Of a DNA stretch of 64,000 nt, positions 45,541-55,600 are shown in pieces. Where the stretch lies: contig JAAYOC010000021.1 in NCBI GenBank assembly GCA_012520505.1, forward strand, positions 124,001 through 188,000, written 5' to 3'. The notes under the pieces were generated by a model. The model was not told the origin of the DNA. It saw only the letters and a list, made by a program, of their open reading frames with translations, and did not search any database. The stretch comes from Oscillospiraceae bacterium. Lineage in GTDB: Bacteria; Bacillota; Clostridia; Oscillospirales; Acutalibacteraceae. A program made the position numbers and the translations under genes. Positions within the stretch are counted from its first letter, which is position 1. Every line of letters begins with the position of its first letter.

Positions 45541-47028
45541 ATGAGTAACAAGTTATTAGAAAAGTACGGGCTTTACATTGATGGAAAATGGCAAGATGCA
45601 TCCAATGGTGCAACATTTGAAGCTAAAAGCCCAATTGATGGTACACATCTAGCGCTCTGTGCAGAAGCTACTGAGCAGGATGTGAATGAGGCGGTATGTG
45701 CCGCATGGAAAGCTTTTGAGAGTTGGAAAAAAACAACTCCCGCTGAAAGATCCGACATTTTGTATAAAATAGCCGATGTCATTGAAGAGAACAAAGAATG
45801 GCTGGCTGAAGTCGAAACAAGAGATAACGGAAAACCGATTCGTGAAACTCTTGCTATTGACATTCCTTATAGTGTCGAACACTTTAGATATTTTGCCGGT
45901 TGCATTCTGGCTGAAGAAGGACAGGCTTCTGTCTTAAATGAAACTTTCCTTTCTTTGATTTTGAGGGAACCAATTGGTGTTGTTGGACAAATTGTACCTT
46001 GGAACTTCCCGTTTTTGATGGCTGCTTGGAAACTTGCACCAGTAATAGCTGCTGGTGATTGTACTGTTTTCAAACCTTCAAGCGCAACTTCACTTTCGGT
46101 GCTTGAATTTGCAAGATTGACGGATGGTATTTTGCCGAAGGGTGTTTTCAACGTTATAACCGGATCAGGTTCAAAAGCTGGACAATATATTCTTGAGCAC
46201 AAAGGTTTCAGAAAACTTGCCTTTACCGGTTCAACAGAGGTTGGTAGAACTGTAGGGTTGGCTGCAGCAGATAGAATCATTCCTTCTACTCTTGAACTCG
46301 GAGGAAAGAGTGCCAACATATTCTTTGATGACTGTGATTTTGATCAAGCAATTGATGGTGCTCAACTGGGAATTTTATTTAATCAAGGGCAGGTTTGTTG
46401 TGCAGGTAGCAGAATATTTGTTCAGGATACCTTCTATGATAAGTTCGTTGCTGCTTTGACAAAAGCATTTAACGGTATTAAGGTAGGAGATCCGCTTAAT
46501 CCGGAAACACAAATGGGTTCACAAATAAATCGAGCACAGCTAAAGAAAATTTTAGATTACATTGATATAGGTAAAGCAGAGGGAGCAACTGTTGCTTGCG
46601 GTGGCGTTAAGGTTGATGACGGAGAACTTGAAAAAGGAAGCTTTATGAGACCAACCTTGCTGACAAATGTTACAAATAAGATGCGAGTTGCTCAAGAAGA
46701 GATATTTGGACCTGTTGCTTGTGTAATTAAGTTCCATGATGAACAGGAAGTCGTTAAAATGGCAAATGATTCTGTCTATGGACTCGGAGGTGCAGTCTGG
46801 ACCAAAGATATTGCAAGAGCGATTCGTGTAGCACGCAACATTGAAACGGGACGTATGTGGATTAATACATACAACCAAATTCCTGCACACAGTCCATTCG
46901 GAGGATATAAAGAATCCGGAATTGGTAGGGAAACGCATAAGATGATTCTTGAGCATTACACGCAAAAGAAGAATATTATGATTAATTTGAACTACGATCC
47001 AAGCGGATTTTATCCAAAGAAGTATTAA
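45541..47028 (+). CDS. NAD(P)-dependent aldehyde dehydrogenase
   Basis: Oxidises aldehydes to acids. 495 residues, cytosolic, ALDH superfamily: cofactor site VPWNFPFLMAAWKLAPVIAAG near 152, GSTEVGR near 230, general-base Glu in LELGGKS near 252, catalytic Cys in GQVCCAGSR near 286, and EEIFGPV near 386. RBS AAAGGAGG. A 68-residue Cys-rich protein follows after 6 bp. Physiological substrate unknown. Confidence 0.93.
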   Translation: MSNKLLEKYGLYIDGKWQDASNGATFEAKSPIDGTHLALCAEATEQDVNEAVCAAWKAFESWKKTTPAERSDILYKIADVIEENKEWLAEVETRDNGKPIRETLAIDIPYSVEHFRYFAGCILAEEGQASVLNETFLSLILREPIGVVGQIVPWNFPFLMAAWKLAPVIAAGDCTVFKPSSATSLSVLEFARLTDGILPKGVFNVITGSGSKAGQYILEHKGFRKLAFTGSTEVGRTVGLAAADRIIPSTLELGGKSANIFFDDCDFDQAIDGAQLGILFNQGQVCCAGSRIFVQDTFYDKFVAALTKAFNGIKVGDPLNPETQMGSQINRAQLKKILDYIDIGKAEGATVACGGVKVDDGELEKGSFMRPTLLTNVTNKMRVAQEEIFGPVACVIKFHDEQEVVKMANDSVYGLGGAVWTKDIARAIRVARNIETGRMWINTYNQIPAHSPFGGYKESGIGRETHKMILEHYTQKKNIMINLNYDPSGFYPKKY

Positions 47029-47034
47029 GCTGAA

Positions 47035-47241
47035 ATGAAGCGGGAAAGAAAATGTTATAGCTTCAAATGTGAGCGATATCCAAAGTGTGCTATGGCTGCC
47101 GGAAGCTGTTGCGATGTAGGTAAGGATGCTTACGGGGAAGAAAATATAATTAAGGACAGTGAATGCCTTAACAAAAAAAATTACCCGTTATACGTTCCCA
47201 AAAATAATTCGCACGCTTTTGATTTGGAAAAAATTACGTAA
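47035..47241 (+). CDS. Cysteine-rich mini-protein linked to the aldehyde dehydrogenase
   Basis: 68 residues with six Cys (7, 12, 18, 25, 26, 44): CYSFKCERYPKC then GSCCDVG. The spacing suggests a metal or Fe-S site. It starts 6 bp after the ALDH stop, with AAGC/GAAATG context and no strong RBS, so it is probably translated by coupling. Terminator follows. No named family recognised. Confidence 0.6.
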   Translation: MKRERKCYSFKCERYPKCAMAAGSCCDVGKDAYGEENIIKDSECLNKKNYPLYVPKNNSHAFDLEKIT

Positions 47242-47267
47242 AAATTTTAAATTCAAACCTAAAATTC

Positions 47268-47318
47268 AGGGATGCTTTCTCGTAGTCTGAACAAAGAGAA
47301 AGCATCCCTGATGTTTTT
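47268..47318 (+). terminator. Terminator after the ALDH operon
   Basis: 14-bp stem AGGGATGCTTTCTC/GAGAAAGCATCCCT (47268-47281 with 47296-47309), then GATGTTTTTA. Confidence 0.88.
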
Positions 47319-47389
47319 ATGAGTTGACGCTAACTATGACTTGCTTTGTCTTAATTTTTTGCCGGTTGATAAGTTAGCAAAATTTTTTT

Positions 47390-47478
47390 TGGCGGAGACG
47401 GTGGGATTCGAACCCACGTGCCCGTGAGGGCCAACGCATTTCGAGTGCGCCCCGTTATGACCTCTTCGATACGTCTCC
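47390..47478 (-). tRNA. tRNA-Ser (anticodon CGA)
   Basis: Reverse complement starts GGAGACG and ends CGTCTCC-G-CCA, a 7-bp acceptor stem with encoded CCA. Anticodon loop CTCGAAA inside the CGCA/TGCG stem gives CGA; the long variable arm (TTGGCCCTCACGGGCAC) and T-loop GTTCGAATC identify a type II serine tRNA. Confidence 0.95.
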
Positions 47479-47569
47479 AAATACAAGGGAATTATAACAA
47501 AATATGTATATGCTAGCAACAATTTTTAGATGTTTTATATGAACATTCACTGATTTGTACTTTATAGGT

Positions 47570-47597
47570 TTGTTTTTAAACATTAATGTGGTAAAAT
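47570..47597 (+). promoter_or_regulatory. Possible promoter of the NuoE/NuoF/GltD operon
   Basis: TTGTTT (47570-47575), 16-nt spacer, TAAAAT (47592-47597). Confidence 0.4.
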
Positions 47598-47658
47598 GTA
47601 ACAGTTATTTTCTGGAATTACATACAGAATACATATACGTACACAAGGAGGGAAAAAT

Positions 47659-48156
47659 ATGGATTGTTGTAACAATAAGGTTTCAGATTTGACTTTGATT
47701 AAAGAAACATTAGACCACTACAAGTCAATTCCAGGTAGCCTTATAGCAATTCTACAAAAAGCACAGGATATTTACGGGTATCTTCCTATTGATGTAATTT
47801 ATCACATCGCAGAAGAAACGGGTGTTGCTCCTGCAAATGTTATGGGTGTTGCGACCTTTTACACCCAGTTTAGATTAAAGCCTGTTGGTAAATATCTCAT
47901 TATGCTTTGTCAGGGAACAGCATGTCACGTAAACGGTTCAGGTCTTATTGAACAGGCAATTACAGATGAGCTTGGTATTGAAGATGGTGAAACAACGGAA
48001 GACGGCTTGTTTACACTTAAAAACGTTGCTTGTCTTGGTTGTTGCAGTCTTTCACCTGTAATGATGATTAACGGTGAGACTTACGGAAGTCTTACTCCTG
48101 ACTCGACAAAAACAGTTTTAAGACAATTAGCAGAAAAGGCAGGTGAGGCATCATGA
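47659..48156 (+). CDS. NuoE/HydC-like [2Fe-2S] subunit of a hydrogenase-like transhydrogenase
   Basis: 165 residues, paralogue of the subunit at 1401-1946. Fold signature LIAILQKAQDIYGYLP near residue 28; cluster cysteines CQGTAC near 85-90 and CLGCCS near 121-126. RBS AAGGAGG. Stop overlaps the next start by 4 bp. First gene of a three-gene operon matching the subunit plan of the Sporomusa-type Nfn (Stn) transhydrogenase. Confidence 0.92.
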   Translation: MDCCNNKVSDLTLIKETLDHYKSIPGSLIAILQKAQDIYGYLPIDVIYHIAEETGVAPANVMGVATFYTQFRLKPVGKYLIMLCQGTACHVNGSGLIEQAITDELGIEDGETTEDGLFTLKNVACLGCCSLSPVMMINGETYGSLTPDSTKTVLRQLAEKAGEAS

Positions 48157-49910
48157 AGATAGTAATCGGTGAAGGTAGCTGTGGTCTTGCAGCTGGTGCC
48201 GGTAAGGTTCATAGCAGACTTGATGTTCTTTTTTCTGAATCTAACCCTGCAAATGCTGAAGTTACGATTACAGGTTGTAATGGTATGTGTTTTCTTGAAC
48301 CAATTGTTGATATTTATGATGATGGTGGTGAGCTTCACAGGTTTGTACACATTAAAGAAAAAGATGCTGAAGTAATTCATGATGCAGTTTGTAGCAATGA
48401 TCTTTCAAAGCTTGATTCTCTTCGTATTTCTGACGAAGATGCATCTTTCTTAAGTCAGCAGACTCGTATAGCACTTCGTAACTGCGGTAACATTAATCCT
48501 ATGAGTATTGATGAATACATCGCAACAGGCGGATATGTTGCTCTTGAAAAGATTCTTAAGGGTATGAGCCAAGATGATGTAATTGATGAAATCGACAAGT
48601 CAGGTCTTAAGGGTCGTGGTGGTGCCGGTTTCTCAACAGCTTTTAAATGGAGGGCAGCAAAAGCTGCTGATGATGCAGAAAAATATCTCATTTGTAACGC
48701 TGACGAAGGCGACCCGGGTGCATTTATGGACCGTGCAATTATTGAAGGTGATCCACACGCACTTGTAGAAGGTATGCTTATCGGTGCTTATGCAATTGGT
48801 GCATCCGAGGCAATTATTTATGTACGTGCTGAGTATCCTCTTGCAATTAAACGTCTTGAAAATGCCATAAAAGAGGCTACGGAGCGCGAATATCTTGGTA
48901 AAAATATTTTTGGCTCAAACTTCTCATGTTCTATGAGGATAAAGGCTGGTGCTGGTGCATTCGTATGTGGTGAAGAAACAGCTCTTATCGAGTCACTTGA
49001 AGGTAAGCGAGGTATGCCACGTCTTAAACCTCCGTTTCCGGCACAGTCCGGTTTTTGGTTTAAACCTTCTAACATAAATAACGTTGAAACATATGCAAAC
49101 GTACCATGGATTATTGCAAATGGTGGAAATGCTTTTGCAGCAATGGGTACCGACGATTCAAAGGGTACGAAAGTATTTGCATTAACAGGTAAGATTAAAC
49201 GTGGTGGACTTGTTGAGATACCAATGGGTAAAACACTTCGTGAAGTAATTTACGACATTGGTGGCGGCATCCGTGGCGACAAGGAATTTAAGGCTGTTCA
49301 GCTTGGTGGACCTTCCGGTGGATGTGTACCTGCATCGCTTCTTGATACAAAGATTGATTATAAGACACTTGGCCAAACAGGCGCTATCATGGGTTCTGGC
49401 GGAATGGTTGTTATGGATAAAACAACTTGTATGGTAGGTATGGCTAGGTTTTTCCTTGACTTTACGGCTAAAGAGAGTTGTGGTAAGTGCGTACATTGTC
49501 GAATAGGTACAAAGCGCATGCTTGAAGTTCTTGATAGAATTGTTAAAGGTGAAGGAAAAGATGGAGACATCGAAATGCTTGAGGACCTTTGCATTGCAGT
49601 TAAAGACGGTGCTCTTTGTGGACTTGGACAAACAGCTCCGAACCCTGTTCTTACAACAATTCGCTATTTCCGTGAAGAAATGGAAGCTCATATTGCTGAA
49701 AAGCGTTGTCCGGCAGGCGAATGTGTAGACCTTATCACATACTCAATCGATAAAGATAAATGTATCGGTTGTAGTCTCTGTGCTAGAAAGTGTCCAACTG
49801 AGGCAATCACCGGTGAAATTAAATCACCATTCGAAATAGACGTAGATAAATGTACTAAGTGCGGTAACTGTAGAACAGTTTGTAAGTACGAAGCAATTTT
49901 AGTTAAGTAA
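48153..49910 (+). CDS. NuoF/HydB-like FMN-NADH subunit with C-terminal ferredoxin domain
   Basis: 585 residues. Short Trx-like N-terminus with only a few Cys (CGLAAG, CNGMC), NuoF core with GRGGAGFSTA near 158 and NADEGDPGAFMDR, ESCGKCVHCRIGTKR near 446, and a C-terminal two-[4Fe-4S] ferredoxin domain (CIGCSLCARKCP; CTKCGNCRTVC, about 535-580). This is the ordinary HydB layout, unlike the GltD-fused HydB at 1943-5038. Likely NADH site of the complex. The next gene starts 12 bp later with RBS AAGGAGGG. Confidence 0.93.
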   Translation: MKIVIGEGSCGLAAGAGKVHSRLDVLFSESNPANAEVTITGCNGMCFLEPIVDIYDDGGELHRFVHIKEKDAEVIHDAVCSNDLSKLDSLRISDEDASFLSQQTRIALRNCGNINPMSIDEYIATGGYVALEKILKGMSQDDVIDEIDKSGLKGRGGAGFSTAFKWRAAKAADDAEKYLICNADEGDPGAFMDRAIIEGDPHALVEGMLIGAYAIGASEAIIYVRAEYPLAIKRLENAIKEATEREYLGKNIFGSNFSCSMRIKAGAGAFVCGEETALIESLEGKRGMPRLKPPFPAQSGFWFKPSNINNVETYANVPWIIANGGNAFAAMGTDDSKGTKVFALTGKIKRGGLVEIPMGKTLREVIYDIGGGIRGDKEFKAVQLGGPSGGCVPASLLDTKIDYKTLGQTGAIMGSGGMVVMDKTTCMVGMARFFLDFTAKESCGKCVHCRIGTKRMLEVLDRIVKGEGKDGDIEMLEDLCIAVKDGALCGLGQTAPNPVLTTIRYFREEMEAHIAEKRCPAGECVDLITYSIDKDKCIGCSLCARKCPTEAITGEIKSPFEIDVDKCTKCGNCRTVCKYEAILVK

Positions 49911-49922
49911 GGAGGGATAACT

Positions 49923-51950
49923 ATGGCTATTAAATATACAATTGACGGTATAGAAGTAATTGCTGAGCAAGGCGAAACAATACTTTCATCAGCAACAAGA
50001 GCAGGCGTAGAAATCCCTACTCTTTGCTTCTCAGATAAAACAGCAATTTACGGCGCTTGTGGAGTATGTGTAGTTGAGGCTGAAGGCGTGCCAAAGCTTC
50101 TTCGTGCATGTTCTGCAATTCCACAGGATGGTTATGTTGTTCGTACAGATACTGAGCGCGTTCTTCGTGCCAGAAAAACTGCATTTGAACTTCTCCTTTC
50201 TGATCATACTGGCGACTGCCGTGGACCTTGTAAGCTTAAGTGCCCGGCAGGTACAGACTGTCAGAAGTATGTAAATGAAATTAAAGATGGAAAATATTAT
50301 GATGCAGTTGCAACCATATATGATGTGTTCCCACTTCCGGCTTCAATTGGTCGTGTATGTCCACATCCTTGTGAAGATGCTTGTCGTCGTGAATTGGTAG
50401 AGGAGCCAATCTCAATCGCATTTCTTAAGGCTTTTGCAGCAGATAAGGTGCTTGCATCAGACAACAAGTATAAGATCACTACAGGTGCCGATTCAGGTAA
50501 GCGCGTAGCTATCATTGGTGGTGGTCCTGCAGGTCTTACAGCGGCTGTAAAACTTCGTGAATACGGTCATGCTGTAACAATCTTTGATCAGCAACCAAAG
50601 ATGGGTGGTATGCTTCGTTATGGTATTCCACAATACAGACTTCCAAAAGAAATTCTGGATGCTGAGATTGCTATCATTGAAGAGGCCGGCGTTGTTATGA
50701 AGAACAACGTTAAACTCGGAAAAGATATTCAGTTTAATGAAATTGTGAAAACATATGATGCAGTTCTTGTTGCTATTGGGGCTTGGACTTCAGTTCCAAT
50801 GTCAGTACCTGGCGAAGATCTTGATGGAGTTCTTGGTGGTATTTATTTCCTTGAGAAACTCGGTCATGGTGAAAGACCGGTGGTAGGCGAGAAGGTAGCA
50901 GTTTGCGGTGGTGGTAACACAGCAATGGATGCTTGCCGTACGGCAGTTCGTCTTGGTGCAAAAGAGGTTTACGTAGTTTATCGTAGAACTCGTAATGAAA
51001 TGCCGGCAGCAGACATAGAAATCGAAGAGGCTGAGGAAGAGGGAGTAATCTTCAAATTCCTTACAAATCCAATCGAAATCTATGGTGAAAACGGAAAAGT
51101 TACAGGTATGAAACTTCAAAAGATGGAACTTGGTGAACCGGACGAGTCCGGACGCCGTAGCCCTGTTGCAATTCCTGGTGCTACAGAAGACATTAAAGTT
51201 GATAATGTTTTCATGGCTATTGGTCAGGTTGCAAACTGTGAAGGTGTTGAGGGTGTTGAACTCACAAGAAAGGGAACAATTCTTTGTGATGAAATGACTT
51301 TCCGTACAAATATTCCTAACGTATTTGCAGCCGGTGACGTTACAAACTGGGGTGCTGGAATAGCAATTGAAGCAATTGAAGAAGCAATTAAAGCTGCATT
51401 TTGCATTAACAACTTCCTTGAAGGTGATGAGGTTCGTTATAAGGCTACTTATTTTGTAGAAAGAGAAGTAACTCCGGAAGAGTTTGAAGACCGCGAAAAG
51501 CAGCATAGAGAGAAAATGCCAGGTCCTACACCGGAAGAAAGAATAAAGAGTTTTATGCCGGTGTATGATGGCTTTACGGAAGAACAGGCTAGGGCAGAGG
51601 CTTCCAGATGTCTTGAGTGTGGTTGCCACGATTACTATGATTGTAAGCTTATTAAATATGCTAACTGGTTTGACGTAGAACCTGCACGTTTTGGTGGTTC
51701 TAAGCGTGAGAGACCACTTCTTGAAATTGCAGATGTAATTGAGCACAATGCAGATAAGTGTGTTCTTTGCGGACTTTGCTATAGAACTTGTGAACAGGTT
51801 GAAGGAAAGACCTTTATCGGTCTTTACAATAGAGGATTTGAAACTGTAATCAATCCAATGTTCCCAAGAATAGAAGCGGCAGCTTACTGTGCAACTTGTG
51901 GTAAATGTGTAGACGTTTGTCCAACAGGTGCAATGAGGAAAAAGTTTTAA
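49923..51950 (+). CDS. [2Fe-2S]/GltD/[4Fe-4S] flavoprotein subunit, no H-cluster (Stn-like)
   Basis: 675 residues. N-terminal HydA-like [2Fe-2S] domain (Cys 35, 46, 49, 63) and a DHTGDC segment merging into a GltD-like module: CPHPCEDACRR, FAD motif VAIIGGGPAGLTAA near 195, second nucleotide motif VAVCGGGNTAMDA near 325, and AEASRCLECG; then CVLCGLCYRTC and CATCGKCVDVCP at the end. The H-cluster motifs of HydA are absent, so it cannot be a hydrogenase. The family analogue is the Sporomusa Stn complex, which links NADPH, NADH and ferredoxin; that function is inferred here. Confidence 0.92.
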   Translation: MAIKYTIDGIEVIAEQGETILSSATRAGVEIPTLCFSDKTAIYGACGVCVVEAEGVPKLLRACSAIPQDGYVVRTDTERVLRARKTAFELLLSDHTGDCRGPCKLKCPAGTDCQKYVNEIKDGKYYDAVATIYDVFPLPASIGRVCPHPCEDACRRELVEEPISIAFLKAFAADKVLASDNKYKITTGADSGKRVAIIGGGPAGLTAAVKLREYGHAVTIFDQQPKMGGMLRYGIPQYRLPKEILDAEIAIIEEAGVVMKNNVKLGKDIQFNEIVKTYDAVLVAIGAWTSVPMSVPGEDLDGVLGGIYFLEKLGHGERPVVGEKVAVCGGGNTAMDACRTAVRLGAKEVYVVYRRTRNEMPAADIEIEEAEEEGVIFKFLTNPIEIYGENGKVTGMKLQKMELGEPDESGRRSPVAIPGATEDIKVDNVFMAIGQVANCEGVEGVELTRKGTILCDEMTFRTNIPNVFAAGDVTNWGAGIAIEAIEEAIKAAFCINNFLEGDEVRYKATYFVEREVTPEEFEDREKQHREKMPGPTPEERIKSFMPVYDGFTEEQARAEASRCLECGCHDYYDCKLIKYANWFDVEPARFGGSKRERPLLEIADVIEHNADKCVLCGLCYRTCEQVEGKTFIGLYNRGFETVINPMFPRIEAAAYCATCGKCVDVCPTGAMRKKF

Positions 51951-52039
51951 TTAGATAAGAAAAAATTCTAATTAAATAAGAAAAAATGCTTAGCATAGAT
52001 AAATCTTAATTAGAAGTAATTAAAAGAAACTATTAAATA

Positions 52040-52073
52040 AAAAGAGCGGTTCAATATTGAATCGCTCTTTTTA
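52040..52073. terminator. Bidirectional terminator
   Basis: AAAAAGAGCGGTTCAATATTGAATCGCTCTTTTT, nearly perfect stem, between the Stn-like operon and the convergent CsoR-like gene. Confidence 0.9.
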
Positions 52074-52092
52074 ATTTTTCTATTAAATTTTC

Positions 52093-52524
52093 TTATTTTA
52101 AGAATTTATCTATTAGTCCATAGAGTTTTTCAAAGGCTTCTTCATCGGACTTTTTTGCTGCATTGTCGATTGAATATTTAAAGTGTCCTTTTATTATTAC
52201 TCTAGCGGTACTATTAACTGATGAGGCGATAGCTGCAAGTTGTACCAGTATATCGTTTGCATTTCTATTATCAGTCACCATGCGTTTAACTGATTCAAGA
52301 TGTCCAACTATTCGAGAAAGTCTGTTTAAGATAACTTTTTGTTCGTCTTTAGAATGGCTTACCGGATGATAACTTGAAGAGGTTGTCTTAACAGGAGATA
52401 TAACAGTTTTGTCTGCATCAACTTCGGTTACTATAAATTCTCCACTGTCTTGTAAGTCTTTTGCAATTTTTGAAATAATTTCTTCTGCAGTGCCATCGCT
52501 ACAGTCAAGATGAAGAGTTTTCAT
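52093..52524 (-). CDS. CsoR/FrmR-family regulator lacking the usual metal-site cysteines
   Basis: 143 residues. Residues about 57-140 match the CsoR/RcnR/FrmR helical fold (EQKVILNRLSRIVGHLESVKRM, then NDILVQLAAIASSV). In copper CsoR the ligands are Cys, His and Cys; here the first position reads NANDIL and the last KGHFKYS, so only His is kept. The N-terminal 55 residues (MKTLHLDCSDGTAEEI) are extra and contain the only Cys. It could sense something other than Cu, or be a constitutive regulator. Convergent to the Stn-like operon. Confidence 0.8.
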   Translation of the reverse strand: MKTLHLDCSDGTAEEIISKIAKDLQDSGEFIVTEVDADKTVISPVKTTSSSYHPVSHSKDEQKVILNRLSRIVGHLESVKRMVTDNRNANDILVQLAAIASSVNSTARVIIKGHFKYSIDNAAKKSDEEAFEKLYGLIDKFLK

Positions 52525-52673
52525 TTAATTTAGTCGTCCTTTTTGATTAGTTGTCTTTTAATCAAGCTTTCGGCAAATTTTTAATAACATTCCTGCACGT
52601 CATGAAATCTTTTAATCCTTGGCATAAACTTTATATTTTAAAAATTTTTTGCAACTTGACTTAAAAATCAATG

Positions 52674-55600
52674 TTATTCAGACACAGAATTGTCGCTATA
52701 CACTTCTTTTAGTGTGGATGATGTATCAATAGTTCCTATGCCGAAATCATCTGCATTAATATTTCTAATGAAGATGGTAATTTTTTGTTCGCGAGTTCCA
52801 TAAACAATTGTTACTTCAGCAAAATTCCTTTCCCCACGATTTGATTTGAAATATTTTATTAGATAAGCAGAATGGTTTTGGAAATATTCAGTAAGCTCGT
52901 CAAGATAGGTTAGACGTCTAAATGCTGATTGATCTTCTTCAGCAATAATAGCATTTTTAATTTCGACAGAGAGTTTTGAGTAATCTAGTTTTTCGGCATC
53001 CCAAATATAGTTTTCAAAACTCTTACCGCCAATAATTTGAACTTCTTCTGTGTTACAGTCAACAGAATAGCAGTAGTCAAACATTGCAAGTGCATAGCTT
53101 AACCTATATGCATATTCGTTTAGGTTCTTTTCAGTTTCCCTAAATTCGTTAACTGATGATTTGAACAGGTAAACTGTTTCGTCTTGACCATAACCAAAAG
53201 GCTTAGCAATTACCAATATTTCTTTCCACACATAGTCCTCAGATCCAGGGAATGCTCTTTCCTGGAAAGCTACTTGGAATTGAGTCATTTCCTTGTCATT
53301 GTAGAAATTTATGAGTCCTTCTAGGCTAAGAGTTTGTCTTACTGTTTCTCTGTCAGTTTCTTTGATGAATGATTGAATCATATTCTCAACATAGAGAGAA
53401 TATTTACCTTCAAAACTCTTAGGGTAAGGGTTTTTATTTGTAAAGTCAGCACAATCAAAGAGATCCTTTTTTAACATTATACGAAATACAGCCTCAAATA
53501 CATTTGAAAAAGCAACATCAGTAACGTAGTGTTGAAGCTGGAGATTAACCTCTTTAATTTTTTCTTCGGTTATATCTTCAACTGTGAGGAGTATTTTTTC
53601 AGTTGAGTCTCCTTGTACAGAGAAAGTTGCAACATAATAAGAATAAGTTGAAACTTTCCTTGAAGGTTTAGCTTGAACTTCCACTATAATGCTTTCTTTA
53701 TTTTTTGCCTCCATAAAATATCGCCTTAGATGTTCAATACTACAAACAGTTGCTAGAACTTCCCTATAATCAGGATGAAGAAGATTTTCGACGATAAATG
53801 AAAGGAGCACATCAAACTCTTTAACATCTTTAACAGCTTCAAGAATTACTGAATGTGTTTCAAGAAATTCAACTGTTGCATTAGTTAAATCAAGCTCGAA
53901 TACAGCACCATTAAAGTGCGAGTATGCAGCTGAAAAACGTTTCTGCATAGTTTCAAGTATTTCTTCTGTCTCTTTGTAGTCATCAATGATATTAAAGTAA
54001 GCAAAAAAGATTTGGCTGTCTGTACGCCCACCACGGGCTTTGATTATATGAAGTTTCATCCAAGAATAAGAACCATCTTTTCTCATATGTCTATATTCAA
54101 AACCGAGGTCTGAATTTGTTTTGAAATGGTTTGAAAGGAAAAGTGGATTTAGGTTTGTTTGTACCATTTCAAGGTCTTTCGGATGAACATATTTTGGAGC
54201 AAGTTCTTGAGTGAAGGCTGAATAGAAACCACGCTCAGGGATAGCATCAAACCTAACATTTTTATCGCCTGGATAGTAAATATGGTAAATGTTGCCACCA
54301 GTATTAATTTCAACAATTGCAGCATATGCTTTTCTAAGAGTGTGCTCTATGCTGCTTGAAAGTGGCATGTCAAGAGGAACTACTTCGAATTTATCAAAGT
54401 CGTGGTCGTAACCAGAGTCTGTATCAAGATTTTCATTATCAAGCTTCTCTTCAAATTCAGTGAGAGGAAGAGGTTTTGAATAAATATAACCTTGAATTAA
54501 AGTACAGCCTACGAGTTTGAGGTATTCAGCTACATCAAGTGTTTCAACACCTTCAGCTACAGTTTTAATACCAAGGGAGCGGGCCATAGCAATAACACTT
54601 CGAATGATTGAGCGATCACGTTCTGCATTTTCGCTCTCCCTGAAGAAAAGTTTATCGAGTTTTAAAGTGTTAACAGGTAGTTCTTTAAGGATATTAAGCG
54701 AAGAATAACCGGAACCAAAGTCGTCCATTGAACAAGTAAAACCGTGTTTTTGTAAATCAACAATGGTTTCTTTAAAGAGTTTCTCATTTTCGAAGAATAT
54801 GCTCTCTGTAAATTCAAGTTCAATTAAACCATCAGGTATCTCATATTTATCTTTTATTGCGATGTATGATTCTCTAAAATTAAGCATCGTAATTTCAACA
54901 GGAGAAATATTTAGTGAAATTGGAACAACAGGAAGTCCATCGTTAAGCCTCATTCTAATGAAACGAGATACAACTTCCATAACGTAGAGATCTATGTTAT
55001 GAACAAAGCGATTTTGTTCAAAGATAGGGATAAACTTAATAGGTGGTACGACACCCTTTTCAGGATCAATCCAGCGGATAAGTGCTTCACCACCGGCAAG
55101 CTTACCGTTGATAGTTCTGTATTTTGGTTGAATGTAGACTCTAAATTCACCATTTTTAAGTGCGTCATACATTTTAGCTTCAATATCTTTTTTCTCGATC
55201 TGCGCATTATGAACGGAGATGTCATATATGGCAATACCTGTATCGAGATATTTAATTGAATGGAGAGCTACAAGAGCTCTGTCATAAAGAGCATTAATAG
55301 ACATTTCATCAATGTCACCCGGGAGAATTTTATATACTCCCATTTGTGTTTCAAGACGAATATGTGCTTCAGCAAGTGGTTTAATTGTACTGATACGATC
55401 TGTCAATTGATAAATGAAATGATTTGTATCAGTGTTACCTAAATCTCTTTTAGTGAGGATTACAAATTTATCACCCGAAATACGTGCGAAAAGCTCATCC
55501 TCAAGAAGGAGATTGTTTATCTCTTTAGTAATTTCAACAAGTATAAAATCTCCGGTATCATATCCGAAAGTATCATTGATATAGCGGAAGCCTACCATAT

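Noticed and set aside
50802..51746. Long minus-strand frame of 314 codons opposite the Stn-like subunit
   Set aside because: Sits entirely inside a well-supported flavoprotein gene and has no family features.
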